Shown here: positions 15,793-23,683 of the stretch, one piece after another
Layout: every line of letters starts with the position of its first letter
Position numbering within the stretch: the stretch's first letter is position 1
Source: Bacillota bacterium
GTDB taxonomy: Bacteria > Bacillota > Clostridia > Christensenellales > CAG-138
Reading direction: 5' to 3'
DNA length: 33,753 nucleotides
Assembly: GCA_023399275.1 (NCBI GenBank)
Contig: JAEWQH010000092.1
Span: 1 to 33,753, forward strand
Made by a program: the position numbers and the translations under genes
The notes under the pieces: model-generated
What the model was told of the DNA's origin: nothing
What the model saw: only the letters and a program-made list of their open reading frames with translations
Databases searched by the model: none

Positions 15793-17295
15793 ATGGAATC
15801 AAAAGAACACGCGGCAAACGGGACACGCGGTGCAAAGGCGCTGCGCCTGCGCGAGGAGGGGGTGCTCTGCTGGCGCTTTCTGGCGGTGTTTTCCTTGGCG
15901 GGCTGCATCGCGATCGAGGTGCTCTACAACATACTGCCCATCGACCACGATACGCTGCTGCTCTACTGGTTTTATCCGGTTTCCCTGCTGACGCTCTCGC
16001 AGCTCTATGTGGGATTGCGGTACGCAAAAAAACGGGAAATCCGATTTCTGCTGGCATACTTTGCATGGATGTGCGTCTGTGTGGTGCTCAACTACGGGCG
16101 CGCGCATCTGCTTGAGTCATATACGTGGTTTGCGGCCACGTGCGCGGCGCTCTTTCTATGCTATTCGCTGCCTTACGCGTTTGACAAAGACACCGCGGGG
16201 CATGTGCTGACGGTGCTCGCGATCACAACGGTTCTTTCGGCGTCGCTGCTGTGCGCCGTGAGCCTGATCGCGATCTATGCCCCGGCCATAGCGGAAAAGG
16301 CGCCGTCCGTCTTTGAAGGCATTGGTTTCTGGGACGGTCGGCTTTCCATCGATATCCATCCCAACAGGAGTTCCCCTCCGTTGGCGGCGGCGATCGTGCT
16401 TGCGGGCTATCTGATCGCGCGGGCAAAGCGGCCCTGGCAGCGCGTGCTCTGGGTGCTCTGCGCGCTGATTTGCTACATTCCGCTTTCGCTGACGGTGAGC
16501 CGGACGGCGATCATTGCCGCAGGGCTTGCGGTTGGATTCGAGGTCTTTCTTGCGCTGCGGGTGAGGTTGCGAGCGATGACCAAAACGCTGCAGCGCACGC
16601 TGCTGTGCGCTGCCGCGGGCTGCGTGGCGCTCGTGCTGCTCTATAAGGGCGCCGAGCTGGTCGGCCAGGCAAACAACGCCTACTTTGCGCGCGTTGAGGC
16701 GGCTGCACAACAGGAGGCGGCCGTGCAAGTCGCGGAAACCGCACCGCAGGCGACCGAGGCCGAAGAGGCGGCTGCACAGCCGGAGGCGGCCGCCGCCCCG
16801 GAGACCCAGGTGGCGGACCGGGGGCTTACCGGTGTGGACAGCTTCAGCGGACGCACGGATATCTGGCTCGGCGTTTGGAACGGCCTGAAGGAAAACCCGC
16901 GGATTCTCCTCTTTGGCACCGGTCCGGCGGTGGCGGGAAACGTGATGGCGCCGTATTTTCCCGAGGGATCGCCGGTTGGGCTGTTTCACAACTCGCTGAT
17001 GGGGGCGTTGGTCTCCTTCGGCGTGGTGGGGCTGCTGCTTGCAGCGGTGTTTCTCGTCTTTACCGCGGTGTTTGCCTGGCGGCTCTCCTTTGGGCAGATG
17101 GACGACGCGGAGTCGCTCGCGGTGCGGATGCTGCCCGCCATGCTGCTCTTTACATTGGCGGAGGCGATGATGGAAGACTTTTTGTTTGCCAGTCTGTCGC
17201 TTAACATCGTGCTGATCTGGTTTATGATCGCCGCCGGCTTTGCGGCGCGCCTGGCAAAGCGCGAGCCGTCCGTCGATGCGGAGCGCGCGGCCTGA
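15793..17295 (+). CDS. O-antigen ligase/Wzy-like polymerase membrane protein
   Basis: A 500-residue polytopic protein with about ten to eleven membrane segments. Family traits are the mid-protein segment HPNRSSPPLAAAIVLAGYLI, the following SLTVSRTA, and the large outside loop with SGRTDIWLGVWNGL leading to LFHNSLMGALVSFGVVGLL, in which the conserved His and Arg residues of WaaL/Wzy proteins occur. Such proteins join or polymerise undecaprenyl-linked glycans outside the membrane. The outside loop carries a low-complexity stretch rich in Ala, Glu and Gln (about 302-345), not typical of the family. It is the last gene of the operon and is followed by a terminator. Ligase and polymerase cannot be told apart from sequence. 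Confidence 0.82.
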   Translation: MESKEHAANGTRGAKALRLREEGVLCWRFLAVFSLAGCIAIEVLYNILPIDHDTLLLYWFYPVSLLTLSQLYVGLRYAKKREIRFLLAYFAWMCVCVVLNYGRAHLLESYTWFAATCAALFLCYSLPYAFDKDTAGHVLTVLAITTVLSASLLCAVSLIAIYAPAIAEKAPSVFEGIGFWDGRLSIDIHPNRSSPPLAAAIVLAGYLIARAKRPWQRVLWVLCALICYIPLSLTVSRTAIIAAGLAVGFEVFLALRVRLRAMTKTLQRTLLCAAAGCVALVLLYKGAELVGQANNAYFARVEAAAQQEAAVQVAETAPQATEAEEAAAQPEAAAAPETQVADRGLTGVDSFSGRTDIWLGVWNGLKENPRILLFGTGPAVAGNVMAPYFPEGSPVGLFHNSLMGALVSFGVVGLLLAAVFLVFTAVFAWRLSFGQMDDAESLAVRMLPAMLLFTLAEAMMEDFLFASLSLNIVLIWFMIAAGFAARLAKREPSVDAERAA

Positions 17296-17313
17296 AACCG
17301 ACTGTAAACGCAA

Positions 17314-17350
17314 AAGCCCGGAGCAGACCGATTGCTCCGGGCTTCGTTTT
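17314..17350. terminator. Bidirectional terminator between ligase-like gene and capA-like gene
   Basis: AAGCCCGGAGCA (17314-17325) pairs perfectly with TGCTCCGGGCTT (17333-17344) around a 7-base loop. TTTT follows on the right (17347-17350), and a T run follows the stem on the minus strand as well. It separates two convergent genes. Confidence 0.85.
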
Positions 17351-17370
17351 ACACGCTTGAAGTGGCGCGG

Positions 17371-18663
17371 TCAGTCCACCCAGTCCGCGTCGTCCATGAC
17401 CGGGATCGCATCCGTCGTGCAGACGTCTATGACGTATTCGCGCGCGGTCTCGACGCGCTGCAGTTCCTTGTCGGTCAGCTCGGAATAGGAACGGATACGA
17501 GAGGTATCCGCCAGAGCGGGCACGACCTGATGCAGATATTTGTTGTCGATGGAGCGGTAGAAGCAGAAGAGCGGCATGTAGGCCGCGCTTTGGAGCGTGG
17601 TCGTTCCGTCGAGCGCCTTTTCAAGCGAGAGCTGCACATAAAGACCGTACTTAAGCGGATCGACATCCTTTTTATTGGACATGTTGGAGATGAAGTTGCC
17701 CATCGAGTATACGACGAGGCCGGTATACGGCGCGCCATCCCGCTCCACGGTGATATACTCGATGCTCTGCACCACGTGGGGGTGGGAGCCGAGGATGACG
17801 TCCACGCCGGATTCGAGCAGCAGCTTTGCCGCCTCGCGCGTACGCGCGTTTGCGGCGGACTTATGCTCTTTATCCCAGTGCGGGTAGGCGATGATGAAGT
17901 CTGCGCCCGCTTCCCGCGTGGCCTTGATCTGGGCGATCAGCCGATCCTGCTGCAGATACAGGCGCGTGACGGCGTACTCGGTCTCTTCGTCGGTCATATA
18001 GCGGTCGTTTTTGTTGATGATCTCCGTTGCGGCGACGATGCCGATCTTGACGCCTTTCACGTCGATGATCAGCGGCGTGTCGCGCTCCTCGTTTGAGCGC
18101 GCCGTGCCGGTGTGGTAGAGCCCTTTTTCGTCCAGCACATCCAGCGTGCGCAACAGGCCCGGCATCTGCCGGTCGAGCGCGTGGTTGTTTGCGGTGCTGA
18201 GGAAATCGAAGCCGATGTCCTTGAGCGTGTCTATGATGGAATCCGGCGCGTTGAAGGTGTCCGCAGCCTCCTCCGGGCGCTTCTTGACGGAATAGCCCGC
18301 TTCCTCGCCGGCCAATGTGGATTCGAAGTTGCCACACATGAGATCGACCGAGCGAAACTGGTCGGCGACGCCGACGAAGCTGCGGGAGAAATCGTACGTG
18401 CCGGTCGCCTCGTCATATGCGCCGTTGACCTGCACCGCCATGGCCATGATGTCCCCGATCGCGCCGATGGTGATGACCGTTGGGGTCGGCTCGGGCGTTG
18501 GGGTCGGCTCCAGGGTCGGCGCCTCGGTGGGCTGCGGGGTTGCGCTGAGCGTCGGCGCGGCGGTGGCTTGCGCCGCCGGCTCCGTGCCGCCCGCGCATGC
18601 GGACAGCGCGGCGAGCGCCAGCAGGGATGCGACCAGAATGACGAAGGTGCGTTGTTTTTTCAT
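17371..18663 (-). CDS. CapA family lipoprotein (poly-gamma-glutamate synthesis-type metallophosphatase fold)
   Basis: A 430-residue exported protein. MKKQRTF plus a hydrophobic core ends at the lipobox LSAC, giving lipid anchor C23. A Pro-Thr-rich spacer (about 30-62) leads to the CapA domain. The metal-binding motifs of the calcineurin-like fold are visible: GDIM (70-73), GNFES (111-115), ANNH (158-161), then a GSHPH motif near 300 followed by YSMGNF. CapA proteins are linked to poly-gamma-glutamate or other capsule export, though many members occur without capB/capC, as here. The start at 18663 is preferred over longer readings because GGAG lies five bases upstream and the lipoprotein signal begins there. 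It is transcribed from the strong promoter at 18770-18742, divergent from the second fusion gene. Confidence 0.9.
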   Translation of the reverse strand: MKKQRTFVILVASLLALAALSACAGGTEPAAQATAAPTLSATPQPTEAPTLEPTPTPEPTPTVITIGAIGDIMAMAVQVNGAYDEATGTYDFSRSFVGVADQFRSVDLMCGNFESTLAGEEAGYSVKKRPEEAADTFNAPDSIIDTLKDIGFDFLSTANNHALDRQMPGLLRTLDVLDEKGLYHTGTARSNEERDTPLIIDVKGVKIGIVAATEIINKNDRYMTDEETEYAVTRLYLQQDRLIAQIKATREAGADFIIAYPHWDKEHKSAANARTREAAKLLLESGVDVILGSHPHVVQSIEYITVERDGAPYTGLVVYSMGNFISNMSNKKDVDPLKYGLYVQLSLEKALDGTTTLQSAAYMPLFCFYRSIDNKYLHQVVPALADTSRIRSYSELTDKELQRVETAREYVIDVCTTDAIPVMDDADWVD

Positions 18664-18741
18664 GTGAACTCCGATCCGTTGGTTGCCGGGCCGTGCGGTG
18701 CGGCGCATCTGCGCTGCCGCGCCATCGTTGCCCATGCCTAG

Positions 18742-18770
18742 ATTATAGTAAAAACTGTGGCCAAATACAA
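18742..18770 (-). promoter_or_regulatory. Promoter of the capA-like gene
   Basis: Read leftward, -35 TTGTAT (18770-18765), a 17-bp spacer and a perfect -10 TATAAT (18747-18742). The predicted start is near 18735, leaving a leader of about 72 bases. Confidence 0.75.
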
Positions 18771-18883
18771 TCGCGCCGCCGCAACTGTCGTTTTCAGAAC
18801 CTGCTTTGCGCGCGCTCCTTCCCGCGGCCTGTAAAAAGGCAGGCGCGCGGGCGGATGAAATCGCGGGAGCGGGCAGAATCGCT

Positions 18884-18913
18884 TTGACTTTGCGCGCAGA
18901 GGTTGTGTATACT
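18884..18913 (+). promoter_or_regulatory. Promoter of the second fusion gene, possibly leaderless
   Basis: -35 TTGACT (18884-18889), an 18-bp spacer and -10 TATACT (18908-18913). The expected transcription start (about 18919-18921) coincides with the ATG at 18920, and no ribosome binding site is seen at a useful distance, so the mRNA may be leaderless. Confidence 0.6.
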
Positions 18914-18919
18914 AATGCC

Positions 18920-21442
18920 ATGCACGAACATATAAGAAACAGAGATATTCATCGTCGGTTTTGGGCTGCGGCTTGCGCTGCGCTTGTGCTGGTTACAGGT
19001 TTTGTGCCGCTTTATGGCGCACGTGCGGAGGGCGAGGAGGCCTCGTCCACCCCGGCCGAAGCGGTGACTGCGGAGTGCACAATCACCCTGCCGGAGGAGT
19101 TGACAGGCAAGGAATACCGCATCACCGACGGGCTGATCGAGAGCTATCAAACCTTCCGGTCTGGCCAGTCTGTTCAGATCGACCTGCCGCAGGGTGCGCA
19201 AGGGCTGTATTTGGAGTGGTATGGCGCTACAAGCCAGTATACGGTGGTGCAATACGACGCAAGCGGCGCAACGCTCTTGGAAGAGGCCGCGTCCGCGTTT
19301 GTCAATGCGTACTACCCGCTGCTTTCGGATGCGGCGCGGGTGAGCATATCCTTTTTAGGAGAAGCATCGCTTTCCGGGGTAAGCGTCTATGGCGCGGGCG
19401 AGCTGCCCGGCGATGTGCAGCGCTGGAGTGCGCCGGGGGCTTCGGATCTACTTGTAGTTGCTTCCAACTCCGTCACCGCGCTGGATGAGTTCTTTGGCGT
19501 GATCGCGACCTATGCCTGCAACCACGACATCCCGACCGCGCTGGTGGTCATGTCGCGCGGTACGCGCAGCGCGCAGCAGGAGCTGCTCAGCGCGCTCTGG
19601 TACGCGGGGTACGACCAGTACCCGTACTTCGGGGAGTTTACGAGCGTAAACGACTCGATCTACAAGATGGTCCGAAACGGCTGGGGCAGAAAACCGACGC
19701 TCACGTTCATCACGGAGCGCATCGAAGCGTTTGCGCCGAAGGTGATCGTCACGCATATGGACGACGAGAGCGCGCCGGACGGAACCGCGCAGATGACGGG
19801 CGAATACACCCTCCGTGCCGCGGAGGACCTCGAGATCCAGAAGCTCTATTTCGCGAGCGAAACCGGCACGACCAAACTGGATTTCACCGAGCCGCTCAAT
19901 GGGTGCGCGGGCAGGACGGCACTGGAGCTTGCGGCGGAGGCGTTTACGCTTTGCACCACGCGCCATGCCTTCGAGACCGAGCTGATCCCGTCCTCCGCAT
20001 TTCTGTTGGAACAGACCGCGGTCGGAGAGGACACGGCGGGGGGCGACCTGTTTGAGCACATCGATTCCGCCGCGCTGCGCAACTACGTAGACCCGACACC
20101 CACGCCGCAGCCGACGCCCGTGCCGACGGAGCCACCTGCGGCCGAGCCGGACACTGCGGAGGATACCGCGGCGCCGGCCGCCGTTTCAAGTGCATCGCAG
20201 GAAGAGAAAGAAGCATTCCGGATCGAATCGGTTTTGACGACGCTTGGCGCAAACGAGCGTATCCGCATCGGTATCGCCATCGGCGGGGGCGCGCTTACAC
20301 TGCTGCTGCTGATCGTGGCGGCGCTGCGTTGGCGGCGCATCCGCTCGCGCGGCGGCGCGGTGGTGCTCTCGCTGCTGCCGCTGCTGCTGGGGCTGCTTGT
20401 TTCCAGCGCGCTGCACTACTACGGCAAGAAACAGATCGCGGAGGAGACGCCGCTCGAGACGCCCGTGCCGACTGCAACGGCGACGCCGAGCGCCGAGCCG
20501 ACGCCTACGCCGGATGCGTCTGCCGAACAGCAGGCGGAGACTGCCGCATCCGCGGCCGATGAATACTACCGCCAGGCGGATGAGCCGGAAGAGGTCATCG
20601 TCGCAGACGAGGAAGCCGGACATTGGGAATACCGCACGGATACGCTTTCCATCACGATCAACCGCGTCAATACGGAGTATGTCAACTACGGCGGAAAGAC
20701 CTACCCGCTGGTGTATTTCGTCGCGCATATTCGCATGCGCGAGGTAGACCAGTTCCGAACGGTGCAGGCTGCGGATAACCGCAACGGTGCGGGGGCGATC
20801 AAGCCCTGGATCCTTGCGCGGCGCAGCAAGGCCGTGCTGATGATCACCGGGGACAATCTCACCGAGAGCGACACGCAGTATAAGAGCATGCTCATCCGCG
20901 ACGGCAAGGTGTTTTTGGATAGCGGCAAGGGCGACTTTATCGCGATGTACCCGGACATGACGCTGCGGATCTTCTCGCCGGGCGAGATCAACGCGGAAGG
21001 ATTGCTCATGGATGGCGTGCGGGACGTATTCTCATTTGGGCCTACGATGATTCGCAACGGTGAATTCACCACCGAGAATATCGACAAGGTGCCGCGCATC
21101 GCGAATGAGACCAATCCGCGCACCGGCATCGGCATGGTCGAGCCGGGTCACTTTGTCGCCATCGTTGTGGACGGCCGGCAGAAGGACTACAGCTACGGCA
21201 TGCGTCTGTCTGCCTTTGCGCAGCTGTTTGTGGAGGAGGGCTGTGTCGAGGCGTATAATCTCGATGGCGGCGTATCGGCCTGCATGCTGTTTATGGGAGA
21301 GCAGCTCAATCGTCACGGCAACAAGCGCGTCGGCACGATCGAGGATAGCTACCAGCGCCGGATTCCGGATGGGCTGGTTTGGGGCTACTCCGAGCAGGTG
21401 CCGAGCGAGGACGACCCGATCTATAACCGCGGCGAAGGCTGA
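18920..21442 (+). CDS. Second LmbE-like/phosphodiester glycosidase (NAGPA) fusion protein
   Basis: An 840-residue paralog of the product of 12319-14796 with the same order of parts. These are a signal peptide (about 14-35), a beta-rich domain, an LmbE-like domain, a Pro-Thr linker, a two-helix membrane hairpin with a basic loop (RWRRIRSRGG), a second Pro-Thr linker and a C-terminal NAGPA domain. The NAGPA signatures NPRTGIGMVE, IVVDGR and YNLDGGVS are intact, and the ending VWGYSEQVP matches the other copy. In contrast, the LmbE-like region is eroded: where HPDDE is expected it reads VASNSVTALDEF, without the metal-binding histidine, and the second histidine motif is absent. This half may therefore be non-catalytic, perhaps a glycan- or partner-binding domain. 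Starts upstream of 18920 would precede the promoter and the signal peptide. It is monocistronic, ended by the hairpin at 21460. Confidence 0.83.
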   Translation: MHEHIRNRDIHRRFWAAACAALVLVTGFVPLYGARAEGEEASSTPAEAVTAECTITLPEELTGKEYRITDGLIESYQTFRSGQSVQIDLPQGAQGLYLEWYGATSQYTVVQYDASGATLLEEAASAFVNAYYPLLSDAARVSISFLGEASLSGVSVYGAGELPGDVQRWSAPGASDLLVVASNSVTALDEFFGVIATYACNHDIPTALVVMSRGTRSAQQELLSALWYAGYDQYPYFGEFTSVNDSIYKMVRNGWGRKPTLTFITERIEAFAPKVIVTHMDDESAPDGTAQMTGEYTLRAAEDLEIQKLYFASETGTTKLDFTEPLNGCAGRTALELAAEAFTLCTTRHAFETELIPSSAFLLEQTAVGEDTAGGDLFEHIDSAALRNYVDPTPTPQPTPVPTEPPAAEPDTAEDTAAPAAVSSASQEEKEAFRIESVLTTLGANERIRIGIAIGGGALTLLLLIVAALRWRRIRSRGGAVVLSLLPLLLGLLVSSALHYYGKKQIAEETPLETPVPTATATPSAEPTPTPDASAEQQAETAASAADEYYRQADEPEEVIVADEEAGHWEYRTDTLSITINRVNTEYVNYGGKTYPLVYFVAHIRMREVDQFRTVQAADNRNGAGAIKPWILARRSKAVLMITGDNLTESDTQYKSMLIRDGKVFLDSGKGDFIAMYPDMTLRIFSPGEINAEGLLMDGVRDVFSFGPTMIRNGEFTTENIDKVPRIANETNPRTGIGMVEPGHFVAIVVDGRQKDYSYGMRLSAFAQLFVEEGCVEAYNLDGGVSACMLFMGEQLNRHGNKRVGTIEDSYQRRIPDGLVWGYSEQVPSEDDPIYNRGEG

Positions 21443-21459
21443 CGGAGAATCAAAATCAC

Positions 21460-21489
21460 AAGGCGGCTTGCAGTTTTGCAGGCCGCCTT
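21460..21489 (+). terminator. Intrinsic terminator of the second fusion gene
   Basis: Arms 21460-21472 and 21477-21489 form a 13-bp stem (one G-T pair) around the loop GTTT, and a short T stretch follows. It lies 17 bases after the stop codon. Confidence 0.75.
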
Positions 21490-21559
21490 TGCGTTTGCCG
21501 TGCGGCATTTGCAGATGGTTGCCGTTTTTTGCATCCAGACGGCATGTTTTGCCGGTTTC

Positions 21560-21588
21560 TTGTAAAAGACGGCGGGAAATCCTATAAT
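21560..21588 (+). promoter_or_regulatory. Promoter of the nag operon
   Basis: -35 TTGTAA (21560-21565), a 17-bp spacer and a perfect -10 TATAAT (21583-21588). Transcription should begin near 21595, about 250 bases before the nagA start. Confidence 0.7.
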
Positions 21589-21594
21589 ATGTCT

Positions 21595-21845
21595 GCAACA
21601 AATCTTCGATTCGCCGCCCGGCTTCCCATAGAGCCGCACCTGTGCAAATTCTCTTATGTTTGTAACAAAATAAACTGCGATGCGCGTGTTTGCTTGCGCC
21701 GCAGGGGAGGATGCAGCATAGTAAAGACAGGACGGACAGATTCACAGCGAACAGAACAAAACGACCGAATCCGATAGGAAAACAGACGCACCGACCGCGG
21801 CGAAAAGCGCCGCGTCGAACGGAAATTGCAGGGAGGAACATCGCA
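21595..21845 (+). other. Long nag operon leader with hairpin before the ribosome binding site
   Basis: About 250 bases without a convincing gene lie between the nag promoter and nagA. A GC-rich hairpin, CGCGGCG (21796-21802) / CGCCGCG (21808-21814) with loop AAAAG, stands 16 bases upstream of the ribosome binding site GGGAGGA (21831-21837). No T tract follows, so it is not a standard terminator. No known riboswitch consensus was recognised. A role in RNA stability or translation control is possible. Confidence 0.4.
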
Positions 21846-22985
21846 ATGCGGTATGAAAACGCCATGGTATTCGGGCCGGACTTCCGCTTCCAGAAAGGCG
21901 GATTTTCGGTGGAAGACGGACGCTTTGCGCGCGTGCTCGACGCGGGCGAAGGGGAGAGCGTGGATCTCGGCGGGGCATATGCCGTGCCCGGGTTTGTGGA
22001 TGTGCACAACCACGGAAACTCCGGCAAGGATTTTTCGGACGGGGATTATGAGGGGCTGAAAACGCTTGCGCGCTATCTGGCGAAAAACGGCATCACCTCC
22101 TTTGCGCCCGCATCCGTGACGCTGCCGGAGGAGCAGCTCAGCGCCGCCTACAAAACCGCCGCCGCGCTGGCCAAAGAGCAGCCGGAGGGCTGCGCCGTGC
22201 TGCGCGGCATCCACATGGAAGGCCCGTTTTTCTCGGAGAAGAAGAAGGGGGCGCAGAACGGCGCCTACCTGCAAAACCCGGATTACGAGATGTTCCTGCG
22301 GCTCAACGAAGCGGCGCAGGGGTTGATCAAGATTGCGGACGTGGCGCCGGAGCTGCCGGGTGCGATCGAATACATCGAAAAAGTCAGCAAGGTCTGTGCG
22401 GTGTCGATTGCGCATACAGATGCAAACTACGAGCAGGCGAAGGCCGCCATTGCGGCGGGAGCTACGCATATTACGCACCTGTTCAATGCCATGCCGCCGT
22501 TTTTGCACCGCGCGCCGGGCGTGGTCGGTGCTGCCGCAGAGTCACCCTGGGTGCTGGCGGAGCTGATCTGCGACGGACAGCATGTGCACGAGAGCGTCGT
22601 GCGCGCCGCCGTCGCCATGTTTGGTGCGGACCGGCTCTGCCTCATCAGCGACGCGCTCTCCTGCTGCGGTATGCCAAAGGGCGAGTACATGCTCGGCGGG
22701 CAGAGGATACTGCTTGAGGGCACGGTTGCGCGCCTTGCAGATGCGCCGGATACGCTGGCGGGCTCGGCAAACAACCTCTTTGGCATCTTTCGCGCCGCGC
22801 TCCGCTTCGGTGTCTCGGCCGAGGCTGCCGTGCGTATGGCAAGCAGCAACCCCGCCCGCGCGATCGGCGCGGATGGCGAAGTGGGCTCGATCGCCAACGG
22901 CAAGCGCGCGGACTTTCTCGTGCTGCGTGGCGATTTTTCGCTGGAGCGCGTCTTTCTCGCGGGCAGCGAGCTGCGGGAGAACTAG
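21846..22985 (+). CDS. nagA: N-acetylglucosamine-6-phosphate deacetylase
   Basis: A 379-residue amidohydrolase that converts GlcNAc-6-phosphate to glucosamine-6-phosphate and acetate, close to the usual length of about 380. The beta-strand-1 motif VDVHNHG holds H54 and H56, the metal-binding glutamate is E125 in HMEGPF, further ligands are H190 (AHTD) and H211 (THLFNAM), and the catalytic aspartate is D269 in LISDA. The start at 21846 is chosen for GGGAGGA eight bases upstream and because upstream residues in frame look non-coding. It heads an operon with a CBM9-like gene, nagB and a kinase-like gene. The cytoplasmic role in amino-sugar recycling is established for the family. Confidence 0.95.
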   Translation: MRYENAMVFGPDFRFQKGGFSVEDGRFARVLDAGEGESVDLGGAYAVPGFVDVHNHGNSGKDFSDGDYEGLKTLARYLAKNGITSFAPASVTLPEEQLSAAYKTAAALAKEQPEGCAVLRGIHMEGPFFSEKKKGAQNGAYLQNPDYEMFLRLNEAAQGLIKIADVAPELPGAIEYIEKVSKVCAVSIAHTDANYEQAKAAIAAGATHITHLFNAMPPFLHRAPGVVGAAAESPWVLAELICDGQHVHESVVRAAVAMFGADRLCLISDALSCCGMPKGEYMLGGQRILLEGTVARLADAPDTLAGSANNLFGIFRAALRFGVSAEAAVRMASSNPARAIGADGEVGSIANGKRADFLVLRGDFSLERVFLAGSELREN

Positions 22986-22987
22986 CC

Positions 22988-23620
22988 GTGGGAAAGAGGC
23001 CGGTTTACCGCATCGCTACCATTGCGCCCGGCGCGCCGCACACGGGCGAGCGCTTCACGGTTTCGCACGACCGACCCGAGGGCGCGGCCTCGCCGCAAAC
23101 GTTTGGCCAGGTGGTCTATCTGCCGGGCGAGGGGCTTGAGGTTGTGATGACCTGCCGCGAGGCAAACCCGCGCGCGATCTACCATAACCCAAACGACCCT
23201 GTGCATACGGATAGCTGCGTGGAGGCGTTTCTCAACTGCTTTCCCGATCAGCCGCAGTACGGCTACATCGGACTCGAGATGAACGCAAACGGCGCCAGCC
23301 ACTGTTCCTTTGGTACGAGCCGCCATATTCGCGCCTATGTGCTCAAGCGCGGGCTGCCGCACCCCGAGGTGGCGGTGGAGCGGCTTGTGCTCGATGGGGA
23401 GGCCTGCTGGCGGGCGACCTGCCTGCTGCGCGCCTCGCTGCTGGGGGCGCTCTACGAGCGCGGCTGCGACTTTGCGCCGGGGCACCGCATGCGCGGCAAC
23501 TTCTATAAGTGCGGCGACCACACGGCGCATCCGCACTGGGGCAGCTGGGCGCCCCTGGAGCGCGTGGATTTTCACGTTCCGCACCTCTTTGGAGACCTGA
23601 TCGTAACCGCCGCGAAATGA
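22988..23620 (+). CDS. CBM9-like carbohydrate-binding protein without signal peptide
   Basis: A 210-residue protein made almost wholly of one beta-sandwich domain resembling the family-9-like carbohydrate-binding modules (DOMON superfamily). Landmarks are VHTDSCVEAFLNC, YGYIGLEMNANG near 100, WRATCLL, and the final RGNFYKCGDHTAHPHWGSW preceding FHVPHLFGDL. In most known cases this fold binds glycans outside the cell, but no export signal is present here. It starts with GTG two bases after the nagA stop, using the GGGAGA inside the end of nagA, so it is made together with NagA. The location suggests a cytoplasmic helper or an uncharacterised enzyme of amino-sugar metabolism; the function is not known to me. 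Confidence 0.72.
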   Translation: MGKRPVYRIATIAPGAPHTGERFTVSHDRPEGAASPQTFGQVVYLPGEGLEVVMTCREANPRAIYHNPNDPVHTDSCVEAFLNCFPDQPQYGYIGLEMNANGASHCSFGTSRHIRAYVLKRGLPHPEVAVERLVLDGEACWRATCLLRASLLGALYERGCDFAPGHRMRGNFYKCGDHTAHPHWGSWAPLERVDFHVPHLFGDLIVTAAK

Positions 23621-23683
23621 GGCGGACGCCGTAAAAAGCAAATACAAAGCAAGCAAGTGTAGAAAGAACAGGCAGGGACAACA

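Noticed and set aside
16156..17313. A 385-residue minus-strand frame opposite the ligase-like gene
   Set aside because: Rich in Arg, His and Gln as expected from the antisense of a hydrophobic protein; no motif.
21595..21845. A riboswitch (such as glmS ribozyme) before nagA
   Set aside because: The leader is long and has one strong hairpin, but no glmS-ribozyme or other riboswitch core was recognised, and the genes are catabolic, so only a plain leader is claimed.
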